DNA of 64,000 nucleotides. It comes from Prosapia bicincta. Taxonomy: Eukaryota; Arthropoda; Insecta; Hemiptera; Cercopidae. The stretch lies in NCBI GenBank assembly GCA_036971475.1, contig JBAIZL010000005.1, forward strand, positions 67,739,655 to 67,803,654. The letters run 5' to 3'. Of the stretch, positions 1 through 14,260 are shown piece by piece (position 1 is the first letter of the stretch; each line of letters starts with the position of its first letter). The translations under genes were made by a program, and so were the position numbers. Below the pieces are notes generated by a model. That model made no database searches. It saw nothing but the letters and a program-made list of their open reading frames with translations, and was not told where the DNA came from.

Positions 1-3000
1 TAGAATAGACCGTAGATTCGCATTGTGCACTTAGAATTGATCTATAATAAGTATTATAGGAGCTATCGCAATTGTCATATATTTGCTCTAAAAAAAATGC
101 ATGAATTATAGTTCATGGATTTTGCGATTTCTACAAAAAATGGATTTCCCATTTAAAAAGCATAAATAACGTAGAATAGACCGTAGATTCGCATTGTGCA
201 CTTAGAATCGATCTATAATAAATATTATAGGAGCTATCGCAATTGTCATATATTTGCTCTAACAAAAATGCATGAATTATAGTTCATGGATTTTGCGATT
301 TCTACAAAAAATGGATTTCCCATTTAAAAACCATAAATAACGTAGAATAGACCGTAGATTCGCATTGTGCACTTAAAATTGATCTATAATAAGTATTATA
401 GGAGCTATCGCAATTGACATATATTTGCTCTAAAAAAAATGCATGAATTATAGTTCATGGATTTTGCGATTTCTACAAAAAATGGATTTCCCATTTAAAA
501 AGCATAAGTAACGTAGAATAGACCGTAGATTCGCATTGTGCACTTAGAATTGATCTATAATAAGTATTATAGGAGCTATCGCAATTGTCATATATTTGCT
601 CTAAAAAAAAATGCATGAATTAGTTCATGGATTTTGCGATTTCTACAAAAAATGGATTTCCCATTTAAAAAGCATAAATAACGTAGAATAGACCGTAGAT
701 TCGCATTGTGCACTTAGAATTGATCTATAATAAGTATTATAGCAGCTATCGCAATTGTCATATATTTGCTCTAAAAAAAATGCATGAATTATAGTTCATG
801 GATTTTGCGATTTCTACAAAAAATGGATTTCTCATTTAAATAGCATAAATAACGTAGAATAGACCGTAGATTCGCATTGTGCACTTAGAATTGATCTATA
901 ATAAGTATTATAGGAGCTATCGCAATTGTCATATATTTGCTCTAAAAAAAATGCATGAATTATAGTTCATGGATTTTGCGATTTCTACAAAAAATGGATT
1001 TCTCATTTAAAAAGCATAAATAACGTAGAATAGACCGTAGATTCGCATTGTGCACTTAGAATTAATCTATAATAAGTATTATAGGAGCTATCGCAATTGT
1101 CATATATTTGCTCAAAAAAAATGCATGAATTATAGTTCATGGTTTTTGCGATTTCTACAAAAAATGGATTTCCCATTTAAAAAGCATAAATAACGTAGAA
1201 TAGACCGTAGATTCGCATTGTGCACTTAGAATTGATCTATAATAAGTATTATAGCAGCTATCGCAATTGTCATATATTTGCTCTAAAAAAATGCATGAAT
1301 TATAGTTCATGGATTTTGCGATTTCTACAAAAATGGATTTCTCATTTAAAAAGCATAAATAACGTAGAATAGACCGTAGATTCGCATTGTGCACTTAGAA
1401 TTAATCTATAATAAGTATTATAGGAGCTATCGCAATTGTTATATATTTGCTCAAAAAAAATGCATGAATTATAGTTCATGGTTTTTGCGATTTCTACAAA
1501 AAATGGATTTCCCATTTAAAAAGCATAAATAACGTAGAATAGACCGTAGATTCGCATTGTGCACTTAGAATTGATCTATAATAAGTATTATAGCAGCTAT
1601 TGCAATTGTCATATATTTGCTCTAAAAAAAATGCATGAATTATAGTTCATGGATTTTGCGATTTCTACAAAAAATGGATTTCCCATTTAAAAAGCATAAA
1701 TAACGTAGAATAGACCGTAGATTCGCATTGTGCACTTAGAATTGATCTATAATAAGTATTATAGCAGCTATTGCAATTGTCATATATTTGCTCTAAAACA
1801 AATGCATGAATTATAGTTCATGGATTTTGCGATTTCTACAAAAAATGGATTTCTCATTTAAATAGCATAAATAACGTAGAATAGACCGTAGATTCGCATT
1901 GTGCACTTAGAATTGATCTATAATAAGTATTATAGGAGCTATCGCAATTGTCATATATTTGCTCTAAAAAAAATGCATGAATTATAGTTCATGGATTTTG
2001 CGATTTCTACAAAAAATGGATTTCTCATTTAAATAGCATAAATAACGTAGAATAGACCGTAGATTCGCATTGTGCACTTAGAATTGATCTATAATAAGTA
2101 TTATAGGAGCTATCGCAATTGTCATATATTTGCTCTAAAAAAAATGCATGAATTATAGTTCATGGATTTTGCAATTTCTACAAAAAATGGATTTCCCTTT
2201 TAAAAAGCATAAATAACGTAGAATAGACCGTAGATTCGCATTGTGCACTTAGAATTGATCTATAATAAGTATTATAGCAGCTATCGCAATTGTCATATAT
2301 TTGCTCTAAAAAAAATGCATGAATTATAGTTCATGGATTTTGCGATTTCTACAAAAAATGGATTTCTCATTTAAAAAGCATAAATAACGTAGAATAGACC
2401 GTAGATTTGCATTGTGCACTTAGAATTAATCTATAATAAGTACTATAGGAGCTATCGCAATTGTCATATATTTGCTCTAAAAAAAATGCATGAATTATAG
2501 TTCATGGATTTTGCGATTTCTACAAAAAATGGATTTCTCATTTAAAAAGCATAAATAACGTAGAATAGACCGTAGATTCGCATTGTGCACTTAGAATTGA
2601 TCTATAATAAGTATTATAGGAGCTATCGCAATTGTCATATATTTGCTCTAAAAAAAATGCATGAATTATAGTTCATGGATTTTGCGATTTCTACAAAAAA
2701 TGGATTTCTCATTTAAAAACCATAAATAACGTAGAATAGACCGTAGATTCGCATTGTGCACTTAGAATTGATCTATAATAAGTATTATAGGAGCTATCGC
2801 AATTGTCATATATTTGCTCTAAAAAAAATGCATGAATTATAGTTCGTGGATTTCGCGATTTCTACAAAAAATGGATTTCCCATTTAAAAAGCATAAATAA
2901 CGTAGAATAGACCGTAGATTCGCATTGTGCACTTAGAATTGATCTATAATAAGTATTATAGGAGCTATCGCAATTGTCATATATTTGCTCTAAAAAAAAT

Positions 3001-6000
3001 GCATGAATTATAGTTCATGGATTTTGCGATTTCTACAAAAAATGGATTTCTCATTTAAAAACCATAAATAACGTAGAATAGACCGTAGATTCGCATTGTG
3101 CACTTAGAATTGATTTATAATAAGTATTATAGGAGCTATCGCAATTGACATATATTTGCTCTAAAAAAAATGCATGAATTATAGTTCATGGATTTTGCGA
3201 TTTCTACAAAAAATGGATTTCCCATTTAAAAAGCATAAGTAACGTAGAATAGACCGTAGATTCGCATTGTGCACTTAGAATTGATCTATAATAAGTATTA
3301 TAGGAGCTATCGCAATTGTCATATATTTGCTCTAAAAAAAAATGCATGAATTAGTTCTTGGATTTTGCGATCTCTACAAAAAATGGATTTCCCATTTAAA
3401 TAGCATAAATAACGTAGAATAGACCGTAGATTCGCATTGTGCACTTAGAATTGATCTATAATAAGTATTATAGCAGCTATCGCAATTGTCATATATTTGC
3501 TCTAAAAAAAATGCATGAATTATAGTTCATGGATTTTGCGATTTCTACAAAAAATTAATTTCACATTTAAATAGCATAAATAACGTTAATAGACCATAGA
3601 TTCGCATTGTGCACTTAGAATTGATCTATAATAAGTATTATAGGAGCTATCGCAATTGTCATATATTTGCTCTAAAAAAAATGCATGAATTATAGTTCAT
3701 GGATTTTGCGATTTCTACAAAAAATGGATTTCTCATTTAAAAAGCATAAATAACGTAGAATAGACCGTAGATTCGCATTGTGCACTTAGAATTAATCTAT
3801 AATAAGTATTATAGGAGCTATCGCAATTGTCATATATTTGCTCAAAAAAAATGCATGAATTATAGTTCATGGTTTTTGCGATTTCTACAAAAAATGGATT
3901 TCCCATTTAAAAAGCATAAATAACGTAGAATAGACCGTAGATTCGCATTGTGCACTTAGAATTGATCTATAATAAGTATTATAGCAGCTATCGCAATTGT
4001 CATATATTTGCTCTAAAAAAATGCATGAATTATAGTTCATGGATTTTGCGATTTCTACAAAAATGGATTTCTCATTTAAAAAGCATAAATAACGTAGAAT
4101 AGACCGTAGATTCGCATTGTGCACTTAGAATTAATCTATAATAAGTATTATAGGAGCTATCGCAATTGTCATATATTTGCTCAAAAAAAAATGCATGAAT
4201 TATAGTTCATGGATTTTGCGATTTCTACAAAAAATGGATTTCCCATTAAAAAATCATAAATAACGTAGAATAGACCGTAGATTCGCATTGTGCACTTAGA
4301 ATTGATCTATAATAAGTATTATAGGAGCTATCGCAATTGACATATATTTGCTCTAAAAAAAATGCATGAATTATAGTTCATGGATTTTGCGAATTCTACA
4401 AAAAATGGATTTCCCATTTAAAAAGCATAAGTAACGTAGAATAGACCGTAGATTCGCATTGTGCACTTAGAATTGATCTATAATAAGTATTATAGGAGCT
4501 ATCGCAATTGTCATATATTTGCTCTAAAAAAAATGCATGAATTATAGTTCATGGATTTTGCGATTTCTACAAAAAATGGATTTCCCATTTAAAAAGCATA
4601 AATAACGTAGAATAGACCGTAGATTCGCATTGTGCACTTAGAATTGATCTATAATAAGTATTATAGGAGCTATCGCAATTGTCATATATTTGCTCTAAAA
4701 AAATGCATGAATTATAGTTCATGGATTTTGCGATTTCTACAAAAAATGGATTTCTCATTTAAAAAGCATAAATAACGTAGAATAGACCGTAGATTCGCAT
4801 TGTGCACTTAGAATTGATCTATAATAAGTATTATAGGAGCTATCGCAATTGTCATATATTTGCTCTAAAAAAAATGCATGAATTATAGTTCATGGATTTT
4901 GCGATTTCTACAAAAAATGGATTTCTCATTTAAAAACCATAAATAACGTAGAATAGACCGTAGATTCGCATTGTGCACTTAGAATTGATTTATAATAAGT
5001 ATTATAGGAGCTATCGCAATTGACATATATTTGCTCTAAAAAAAATGCATGAATTATAGTTCATGGATTTTGCGATTTCTACAAAAAATGGATTTCCCAT
5101 TTAAAAAGCATAAGTAACGTAGAATAGACCGTAGATTCGCATTGTGCACTTAGAATTGATCTAGAATAAGTATTATAGGAGCTATCGCAATTGTCATATA
5201 TTTGCTCTAAAAAAAAATGCATGAATTAGTTCATGGATTTTGCGATTTCTACAAAAAATGGATTTCCCATTTAAATAGCATAAATAACGTAGAATAGACC
5301 GTAGATTCGCATTGTGCACTTAGAATTGATCTATAATAAGTATTATAGCAGCTATCGCAATTGTCATATATTTGCTCTAAAAAAAATGCATGAATTATAG
5401 TTCATGGATTTTGCGATTTCTACAAAAAATTAATTTCACATTTAAATAGCATAAATAACGTTAATAGACCATAGATTCGCATTGTGCACTTAGAATTGAT
5501 CTATAATAAGTATTATAGGAGCTATCGCAATTGTCATATATTTGCTCTAAAAAAAATGCATGAATTATAGTTCATAGATTTTGCGATTTCTACAAAAAAT
5601 GGATATCTCATTTAAAAAGCATAAATAACGTAGAATAGACCGTAGATTCGCATTGTGCACTTAGAATTAATCTATAATAAGTATTATAGGAGCTATCGCA
5701 ATTGTCATATATTTGCTCAAAAAAAAATGCATGAATTATAGTTCATGGATTTTGCGATTTCTACAAAAAATGGATTTCCCATTAAAAAATCATAAATAAC
5801 GTAGAATAGACCGTAGATTCGCATTGTGCACTTAGAATTGATCTATAATAAGTATTATAGGAGCTATCGCAATTGACATATATTTGCTCTAAAAAAAATG
5901 CATGAATTATAGTTCATGGATTTTGCGATTTCTACAAAAAATGGATTTCCCATTTAAAAAGCATAAATAACGTAGAATAGACCGTAGATTCGCATTGTGC

Positions 6001-7018
6001 ACTTAGAATTGATCTATAATAAGTATTATAGGAGCTATCGCAATTGTCATATATTTGCTCTAAAAAAAATGCATGAATTATAGTTCATGGATTTTGCGAT
6101 TTCTACAAAAAATGGATTTCTCATTTAAAAAGCATAAATAACGTAGAATAGACCGTAGATTTGCATTGTGCACTTAGAATTAATCTATAACAAGTACTAT
6201 AGGAGCTATCGCAATTGTCATATATTTGCTCTAAAAAAAATGCATGAATTATAATTCATGGATTTTGCGATTTCTACAAAAAATGGATTTCTCATTTAAG
6301 AAGCATAAATAACGTAGAATAGACCGTAGATTCGCATTGTGCACTTAGAATTGATCTATAATAAGTAATATAGGAGCTATCGCAATTGTCATATATTTGC
6401 TCTAAAAAAAATGCATGAATTATAGTTCATGGATTTTGCGATTTCTACAAAAAATGGATTTCCCATTTAAAAAGCATAAATAACGTAGAATAGACCGTAG
6501 ATTCGCATTGTGCACTTAGAATTGATCTATAATAAGTATTATAGGATCTATCGCAATTGTCATATATTTGCTCTAAAAAAAATGCATGAATTATAGTTCA
6601 TGGATTTTGCGATTTCTACAAAAAATGAATTTCTCATTTAGAAACCATAAATAACGTAGAATAGACCGTAGATTCGCATTGTGCACTTAGAATTGATCTA
6701 TAATAAGTATTATAGGAGCTATCGCAATTGTCATATATTTGCTCTAAAAAAAATGCATGAATTATAGTTCATGGATTTTGCGATTTCTACAAAAAATGGA
6801 TTTCCCATTTAAAAAGCATAAATAACGTAGAATAGACCGTAGATTCGCATTGTGCACTTAGAATTGATCTATAATAAGTATTATAGGAGCTATCGCAATT
6901 GTCATATATTTGCTCTACAAAAAATGCATGAATTATAGTTCATGGATTTTGCGATTTCTACAAAAAATGGATTTCTCATTTAAAAACCATAAATAACGTA
7001 GAATACACCGTAGATTCG
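1..7018 (+). repeat. Zone A, left part: divergent monomers with scrambled 11- and 16-monomer duplications
   Basis: Monomers here carry many private variants. Two stretches holding the GGTTTTTGCG variant, at about 1,026-1,400 and 3,755-4,130, repeat at an offset of 2,730 bp (16 monomers). The rare AATTAATTTCACA form followed by ACGTTAATAGACCATAG occurs near 3,556-3,598 and again near 5,431-5,473, an offset of 1,875 bp (11 monomers). The copies are not identical and monomers have been lost between markers, so these are older, partly eroded higher-order repeats. No genes. Confidence 0.85.
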
Positions 7019-8897
7019 CATTGTGCACTTAGAATTGATCTATAATAAGTATTATAGGAGCTATCGCAATTGTCATATATTTGCTCTAAAAAAATTGCAT
7101 GAATTATAGTTCATGGATTTTGCGATTTCTACAAAAAATGGATTTCCCATTTAAAAAGCATAAATAACGTAGAATAGCCCGTAGATTCGCATTGTGCACT
7201 TAGAATTGTTCTATAATAAGTATTATAGGAGCTATCGCCATTTTCATATATTTGCTCTAAAAAAAATGCATGAATTATAGTTCATGGAATTTGCGATTTC
7301 TACAAAAAATGGATTTCCCATTTAAAAAGCATAAATAACGTAGAATAGACCGTAGATTCGCATTGTGCACTTAGATCTGATCTATAATAAGTATTATAGG
7401 AGCTATCGCAATTGTCATATATTTGCTCTAAAAAAAATGCATGAATTATAGTTCATGGATTTCGCGATTTCTACAAAAAATGGATTTCCCATTTAAAAAG
7501 CATAAATAACGTAGAATAGAACGTAGATTCGCATTGTGCACTTAGAATTGATCTATAATAAGTATTATAGGAGCTATCGCAATTGTCATATATTTGCTCT
7601 AAAAAAAATGCATGAATTATAGTTCATGGATTTTGCGATTTCTACAAAAAATGGATTTCTCATTTAAAAACCATAAATAACGTAGAATAGACCGTAGATT
7701 CGCATTGTGCACTTAGAATTGATCTATAATAAGTATTATAGGAGCTATCGCAATTGACATATATTTGCTCTAAAAAAAATGCATGAATTATAGTTCATGG
7801 ATTTTGCGATTTCTACAAAAAATGGATTTCCCATTTAAAAAGCATAAGTAACGTAGAATAGACCGTAGATTCGCATTGTGCACTTAGAATTGATCTATAA
7901 TAAGTATTATAGCAGCTATCGCAATTGTCATATATTTGCTCTAAAAAAAATGCATGAATTATAGTTCATGGATTTTGCGATTTCTACAAAAAATGGATTT
8001 CTCATTTAAATAGCATAAATAACGTTAATAGACCATAGATTCGCATTGTGCACTTAGAATTGATCTATAATAAGTATTATAGGAGCTATCGCAATTGTCA
8101 TATATTTGCTCTAAAAAAAATGCATGAATTATAGTTCATAGATTTTGCGATTTCTACAAAAAATGGATATCTCATTTAAAAAGCATAAATAACGTAGAAT
8201 AGACCGTAGATTCGCATTGTGCACTTAGAATTAATCTATAATATGTATTATAGGAGCTATCGCAATTGTCATATATTTGCTCAAAAAAAAATGCATGAAT
8301 TATAGTTCATGGATTTTGCGATTTCTACAAAAAATGGATTTCCCATTAAAAATCATAAATAACGTAGAATAGACCGTATATTCGCATTGTGCACTTAGAA
8401 TTGATCTATAATAAGTATTATAGGAGCTATCGCAATTGACATATATTTGCTCTAAAAAAAATGCATGAATTATAGTTCATGGATTTTGCGATTTCTACAA
8501 AAAATGGATTTCCCATTTAAAAAGCATAAGTAACGTAGAATAGACCGTAGATTCGCATTGTGCACTTAGAATTGATCTATAATAAGTATTATAGGAGCTA
8601 TCGCAATTGTCATATATTTGCTCTAAAAAAAATGCATGAATTATAGTTCATGGATTTTGCGATTTCTACAAAAAATGGATTTCTCATTTAAAAAGCATAA
8701 ATAACGTAGAATAGACCGTAGATTTGCATTGTGCACTTAGAATTAATCTATAATAAGTACTATAGGAGCTATCGCAATTGTCATATATTTGCTCTAAAAA
8801 AAATGCATGAATTATAGTTCATGGATTTTGCGATTTCTACAAAAAATGGATTTCCCATTTAAAAAGCATAAGTAACGTAGAATAGACCGTAGATTCC
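7019..8897 (+). repeat. 11-monomer HOR, tandem copy 1 (1,879 bp)
   Basis: First copy of a tandem duplication. It holds a fixed series of rare variants: GAATAGCCCG (7,172), ATTGTTCT (7,205), GCCATTTTCAT (near 7,237), AGATCTGATCT, GAATAGAACG, ACGTTAATAG (8,022) and CGTATATTCG. Every one recurs 1,879 bp later. The left edge is set by the change from GATTCG (7,018) to GATTCC (8,897). I noticed no difference between the copies but did not align every base. Confidence 0.9.
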
Positions 8898-10776
8898 CAT
8901 TGTGCACTTAGAATTGATCTATAATAAGTATTATAGGAGCTATCGCAATTGTCATATATTTGCTCTAAAAAAATTGCATGAATTATAGTTCATGGATTTT
9001 GCGATTTCTACAAAAAATGGATTTCCCATTTAAAAAGCATAAATAACGTAGAATAGCCCGTAGATTCGCATTGTGCACTTAGAATTGTTCTATAATAAGT
9101 ATTATAGGAGCTATCGCCATTTTCATATATTTGCTCTAAAAAAAATGCATGAATTATAGTTCATGGAATTTGCGATTTCTACAAAAAATGGATTTCCCAT
9201 TTAAAAAGCATAAATAACGTAGAATAGACCGTAGATTCGCATTGTGCACTTAGATCTGATCTATAATAAGTATTATAGGAGCTATCGCAATTGTCATATA
9301 TTTGCTCTAAAAAAAATGCATGAATTATAGTTCATGGATTTCGCGATTTCTACAAAAAATGGATTTCCCATTTAAAAAGCATAAATAACGTAGAATAGAA
9401 CGTAGATTCGCATTGTGCACTTAGAATTGATCTATAATAAGTATTATAGGAGCTATCGCAATTGTCATATATTTGCTCTAAAAAAAATGCATGAATTATA
9501 GTTCATGGATTTTGCGATTTCTACAAAAAATGGATTTCTCATTTAAAAACCATAAATAACGTAGAATAGACCGTAGATTCGCATTGTGCACTTAGAATTG
9601 ATCTATAATAAGTATTATAGGAGCTATCGCAATTGACATATATTTGCTCTAAAAAAAATGCATGAATTATAGTTCATGGATTTTGCGATTTCTACAAAAA
9701 ATGGATTTCCCATTTAAAAAGCATAAGTAACGTAGAATAGACCGTAGATTCGCATTGTGCACTTAGAATTGATCTATAATAAGTATTATAGCAGCTATCG
9801 CAATTGTCATATATTTGCTCTAAAAAAAATGCATGAATTATAGTTCATGGATTTTGCGATTTCTACAAAAAATGGATTTCTCATTTAAATAGCATAAATA
9901 ACGTTAATAGACCATAGATTCGCATTGTGCACTTAGAATTGATCTATAATAAGTATTATAGGAGCTATCGCAATTGTCATATATTTGCTCTAAAAAAAAT
10001 GCATGAATTATAGTTCATAGATTTTGCGATTTCTACAAAAAATGGATATCTCATTTAAAAAGCATAAATAACGTAGAATAGACCGTAGATTCGCATTGTG
10101 CACTTAGAATTAATCTATAATATGTATTATAGGAGCTATCGCAATTGTCATATATTTGCTCAAAAAAAAATGCATGAATTATAGTTCATGGATTTTGCGA
10201 TTTCTACAAAAAATGGATTTCCCATTAAAAATCATAAATAACGTAGAATAGACCGTATATTCGCATTGTGCACTTAGAATTGATCTATAATAAGTATTAT
10301 AGGAGCTATCGCAATTGACATATATTTGCTCTAAAAAAAATGCATGAATTATAGTTCATGGATTTTGCGATTTCTACAAAAAATGGATTTCCCATTTAAA
10401 AAGCATAAGTAACGTAGAATAGACCGTAGATTCGCATTGTGCACTTAGAATTGATCTATAATAAGTATTATAGGAGCTATCGCAATTGTCATATATTTGC
10501 TCTAAAAAAAATGCATGAATTATAGTTCATGGATTTTGCGATTTCTACAAAAAATGGATTTCTCATTTAAAAAGCATAAATAACGTAGAATAGACCGTAG
10601 ATTTGCATTGTGCACTTAGAATTAATCTATAATAAGTACTATAGGAGCTATCGCAATTGTCATATATTTGCTCTAAAAAAAATGCATGAATTATAGTTCA
10701 TGGATTTTGCGATTTCTACAAAAAATGGATTTCCCATTTAAAAAGCATAAGTAACGTAGAATAGACCGTAGATTCC
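8898..10776 (+). repeat. 11-monomer HOR, tandem copy 2 (1,879 bp)
   Basis: Second copy of the 1,879-bp unit, in direct tandem with the first. Matching continues to 10,817, where GGATCT replaces GGAGCT. The shared rare variants, in the same order and at constant offset, show a recent unequal exchange or amplification of an 11-monomer segment. Confidence 0.9.
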
Positions 10777-10817
10777 CATTGTGCACTTAGAATTGATCTA
10801 TAATAAGTATTATAGGA

Positions 10818-13800
10818 TCTATCGCAATTGTCATATATTTGCTCTAAAAAAAATGCATGAATTATAGTTCATGGATTTTGCGATTTCTACAAAAAATGAA
10901 TTTCTCATTTAGAAACTATAAATAACGTAGAATAGACCGTAGATTCGCATTGTGCACTTAGAATTGATCTATAATAAGTATTATAGGAGCTATCGCAATT
11001 GTCATATATTTGCTCTAAAAAAAATGCATGAATTATAGTTCATGGATTTTGCGATTTCTACAAAAAATGGATTTCTCATTTAAAAACCATAAATAACGTA
11101 GAATACACCGTAGATTCGCATTGTGCACTTAGAATTGATCTATAATAAGTATTATAGGAGCTATCGCAATTGTCATATATTTGCTCTAAAAAAATTGCAT
11201 GAATTATAGTTCATGGATTTTGCGATTTCTACAAAAAATGGATTTCCCATTTAAAAAGCATAAATAACGTAGAATAGACCGTAGATTCGCATTGTGCACT
11301 TAGAATTGTTCTATAATAAGTATTATAGGAGCTATCGCCATTTTCATATATTTGCTCTAAAAAAAATGCATGTATTATAGTTCATGGAATTTGCGATTTC
11401 TACAAAAAATGGATTTCCCATTTAAAAAGCATAAATAACGTAGAATAGACCGTAGATTCGCATTGTGCACTTAGATCTGATCTATAATAAGTATTATAGG
11501 AGCTATCGCAATTGTCATATATTTGCTCTAAAAAAAATGCATGAATTATAGTTCATGGATTTCGCGATTTCTTCAAAAAATGGATTTCCCATTTAAAAAG
11601 CATAAATAACGTAGAATAGAACGTAGATTCGCATTGCGCACTTAGAATTGATCTATAATAAGTATTATAGGAGCTATCGCAATTGTCATATATTTGCTCT
11701 AAAAAAAATGCATGAATTATAGTTCATGGATTTTGCGATTTCTACAAAAAATGGATTTCTCATTTAAAAACCATAAATAACGTAGAATAGACCGTAGATT
11801 CGCATTGTGCACTTAGAATTGATCTATAATAAGTATTATAGGAGCTATCGCAATTGACATATATTTGCTCTAAAAAAAATGCATGAATTATAGTTCATGG
11901 ATTTTGCGATTTCTACAAAAAATGGATTTCCCATTTAAAAAGCATAAGTAACGTAGAATTGACCGTAGATTCGCATTGTGCACTTAGAATTGATCTATAA
12001 TAAGTATTATAGGAGCTATCGCAATTGTCATATATTTGCTCTAAAAAAAAATGCATGAATTAGTTCATGGATTTTGCGATTTCTACAAAAAATGGATTTC
12101 CCATTTAAAAAGCATAAATAACGTAGAATAGACCGTAGATTCGCATTGTGCACTTAGAATTGATCTAAAATAAGTATTATAGCAGCTATCGCAATTGTCA
12201 TATATTTGCTCTAAAAAAAATGCATGAATTATAGTTCATGGATTTTGCGATTTCTACAAAAAATGGATTTCTCATTTAAATAGCATAAATAACGTTAATA
12301 GACCATAGATTCGCATTGTGCACTTAGAATTGATCTATAATAAGTATTATAGGAGCTATCGCAATTGTCATATATTTGCTCTAAAAAAAATGCATGAATT
12401 ATAGTTCATAGATTTTGCGATTTCTACAAAAAATGGATATCTCATTTAAAAAGCATAAATAACGTAGAATAGACCGTAGATTCGCATTGTGCACTTAGAA
12501 TTAATCTATAATAAGTATTATAGGAGCTATCGCAATTGTCATATATTTGCTCAAAAAAAAATGCATGAATTATAGTTCATGGATTTTGCGATTTCTACAA
12601 AAAATGGATTTCCCATTAAAAATCATAAATAACGTAGAATAGACCGTATATTCGCATTGTGCACTTAGAATTGATCTATAATAAGTATTATAGGAGCTAT
12701 CGCAATTGACATATATTTGCTCTAAAAAAAATGCATGAATTATAGTTCATGGATTTTGCGATTTCTACAAAAAATGGATTTCCCATTTAAAAAGCATAAG
12801 TAACGTAGAATAGACCGTAGATTCGCATTGTGCACTTAGAATTGATCTATAATAAGTATTATAGGAGCTATCGCAATTGTCATATATTTGCTCTAAAAAA
12901 AATGCATGAATTATAGTTCATGGATTTTGCGATTTCTACAAAAAATGGATTTCTCATTTAAAAAGCATAAATAACGTAGAATAGACCGTAGATTTGCATT
13001 GTGCACTTAGAATTAATCTATAATAAGTACTATAGGAGCTATCGCAATTGTCATATATTTTCTCTAAAAAAAATGCATGAATTATAATTCATGGATTTTG
13101 CGATTTCTACAAAAAATGGATTTCTCTTTTAAGAAGCATAAATAACGTAGAATAGACCGTAGATTCGCATTGTGCACTTAGAATTGATCTATAATAAGTA
13201 ATATAGGAGCTATCGCAATTGTCATATATTTGCTCTAAAAAAAATGCATGAATTATAGTTCATGGATTTTGCGATTTCTACAAAAAATGGATTTCCCATT
13301 TAAAAAGCATAAATAACGTAGAATAGACCGTAGATTCGCATTGTGCACTTAGAATTGATCTATAATAAGTATTATAGGATCTATCGCAATTGTCATATAT
13401 TTGCTCTAAAAAAAATGCATGAATTATAGTTCATGGATTTTGCGATTTCTACAAAAAATGAATTTCTCATTTAGAAACCATAAATAACGTAGAATAGACC
13501 GTAGATTCGCATTGTGCAATTAGAATTGATCTATAATAAGTATTATAGGAGCTATCGCAATTGTCATATATTTGCTCTAAAAAAAATGCATGAATTATAG
13601 TTCATGGATTTTGCGATTTCTACAAAAAATGGATTTCCCATTTAAAAAGCATAAATAACGTAGAATAGACCGTAGATTCGCATTGTGCACTTAGAATTGA
13701 TCTATAATAAGTATTATAGGAGCTATCGCAATTGTCATATATTTGCTCTAAAAAAAATGCATGAATTATAGTTCATGGATTTTGCGATTTCTACAAAAAA

Positions 13801-14260
13801 TGGATTTCTCATTTAAAAACCATAAATAACGTAGAATACACCGTAGATTCGCATTGTGCACTTAGAATTGATCTATAATAAGTATTATAGGAGCTATCGC
13901 AATTGTCATATATTTGCTCTAAAAAAATTGCATGAATTATAGTTCATGGATTTTGCGATTTCTACAAAAAATGGATTTCCCATTTAAAAAGCATAAATAA
14001 CGTAGAATAGACCGTAGATTCGCATTGTGCACTTAGAATTGATCTATAATAAGTATTATAGGAGCTATCGCCATTTTCATATATTTGCTCTAAAAAAAAT
14101 GCATGAATTATAGTTCATGGAATTTGCGATTTCTACAAAAAATGGATTTCCCATTTAAAAAGCATAAATAACGTAGAATAGACCGTAGATTCGCATTGTG
14201 CACTTAGATCTGATCTATAATAAGTATTATAGGAGCTATCGCAATTGACATATATTTGCT
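10818..14260 (+). repeat. Zone A, right part: 13- and 16-monomer versions of the same HOR
   Basis: The ATTGTTCT / GCCATTTTCAT / AGATCTGATCT marker series reappears near 11,301-11,470, 2,221 bp (13 monomers) after its previous occurrence. GCCATTTTCAT returns near 14,071, another 2,733 bp (16 monomers). Added monomers include the GTAATATAGG and ATGAATTTCTCATTTAG types also present near 6,300-6,650. The unit has therefore varied by gain and loss of whole monomers while keeping marker order. Confidence 0.8.
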
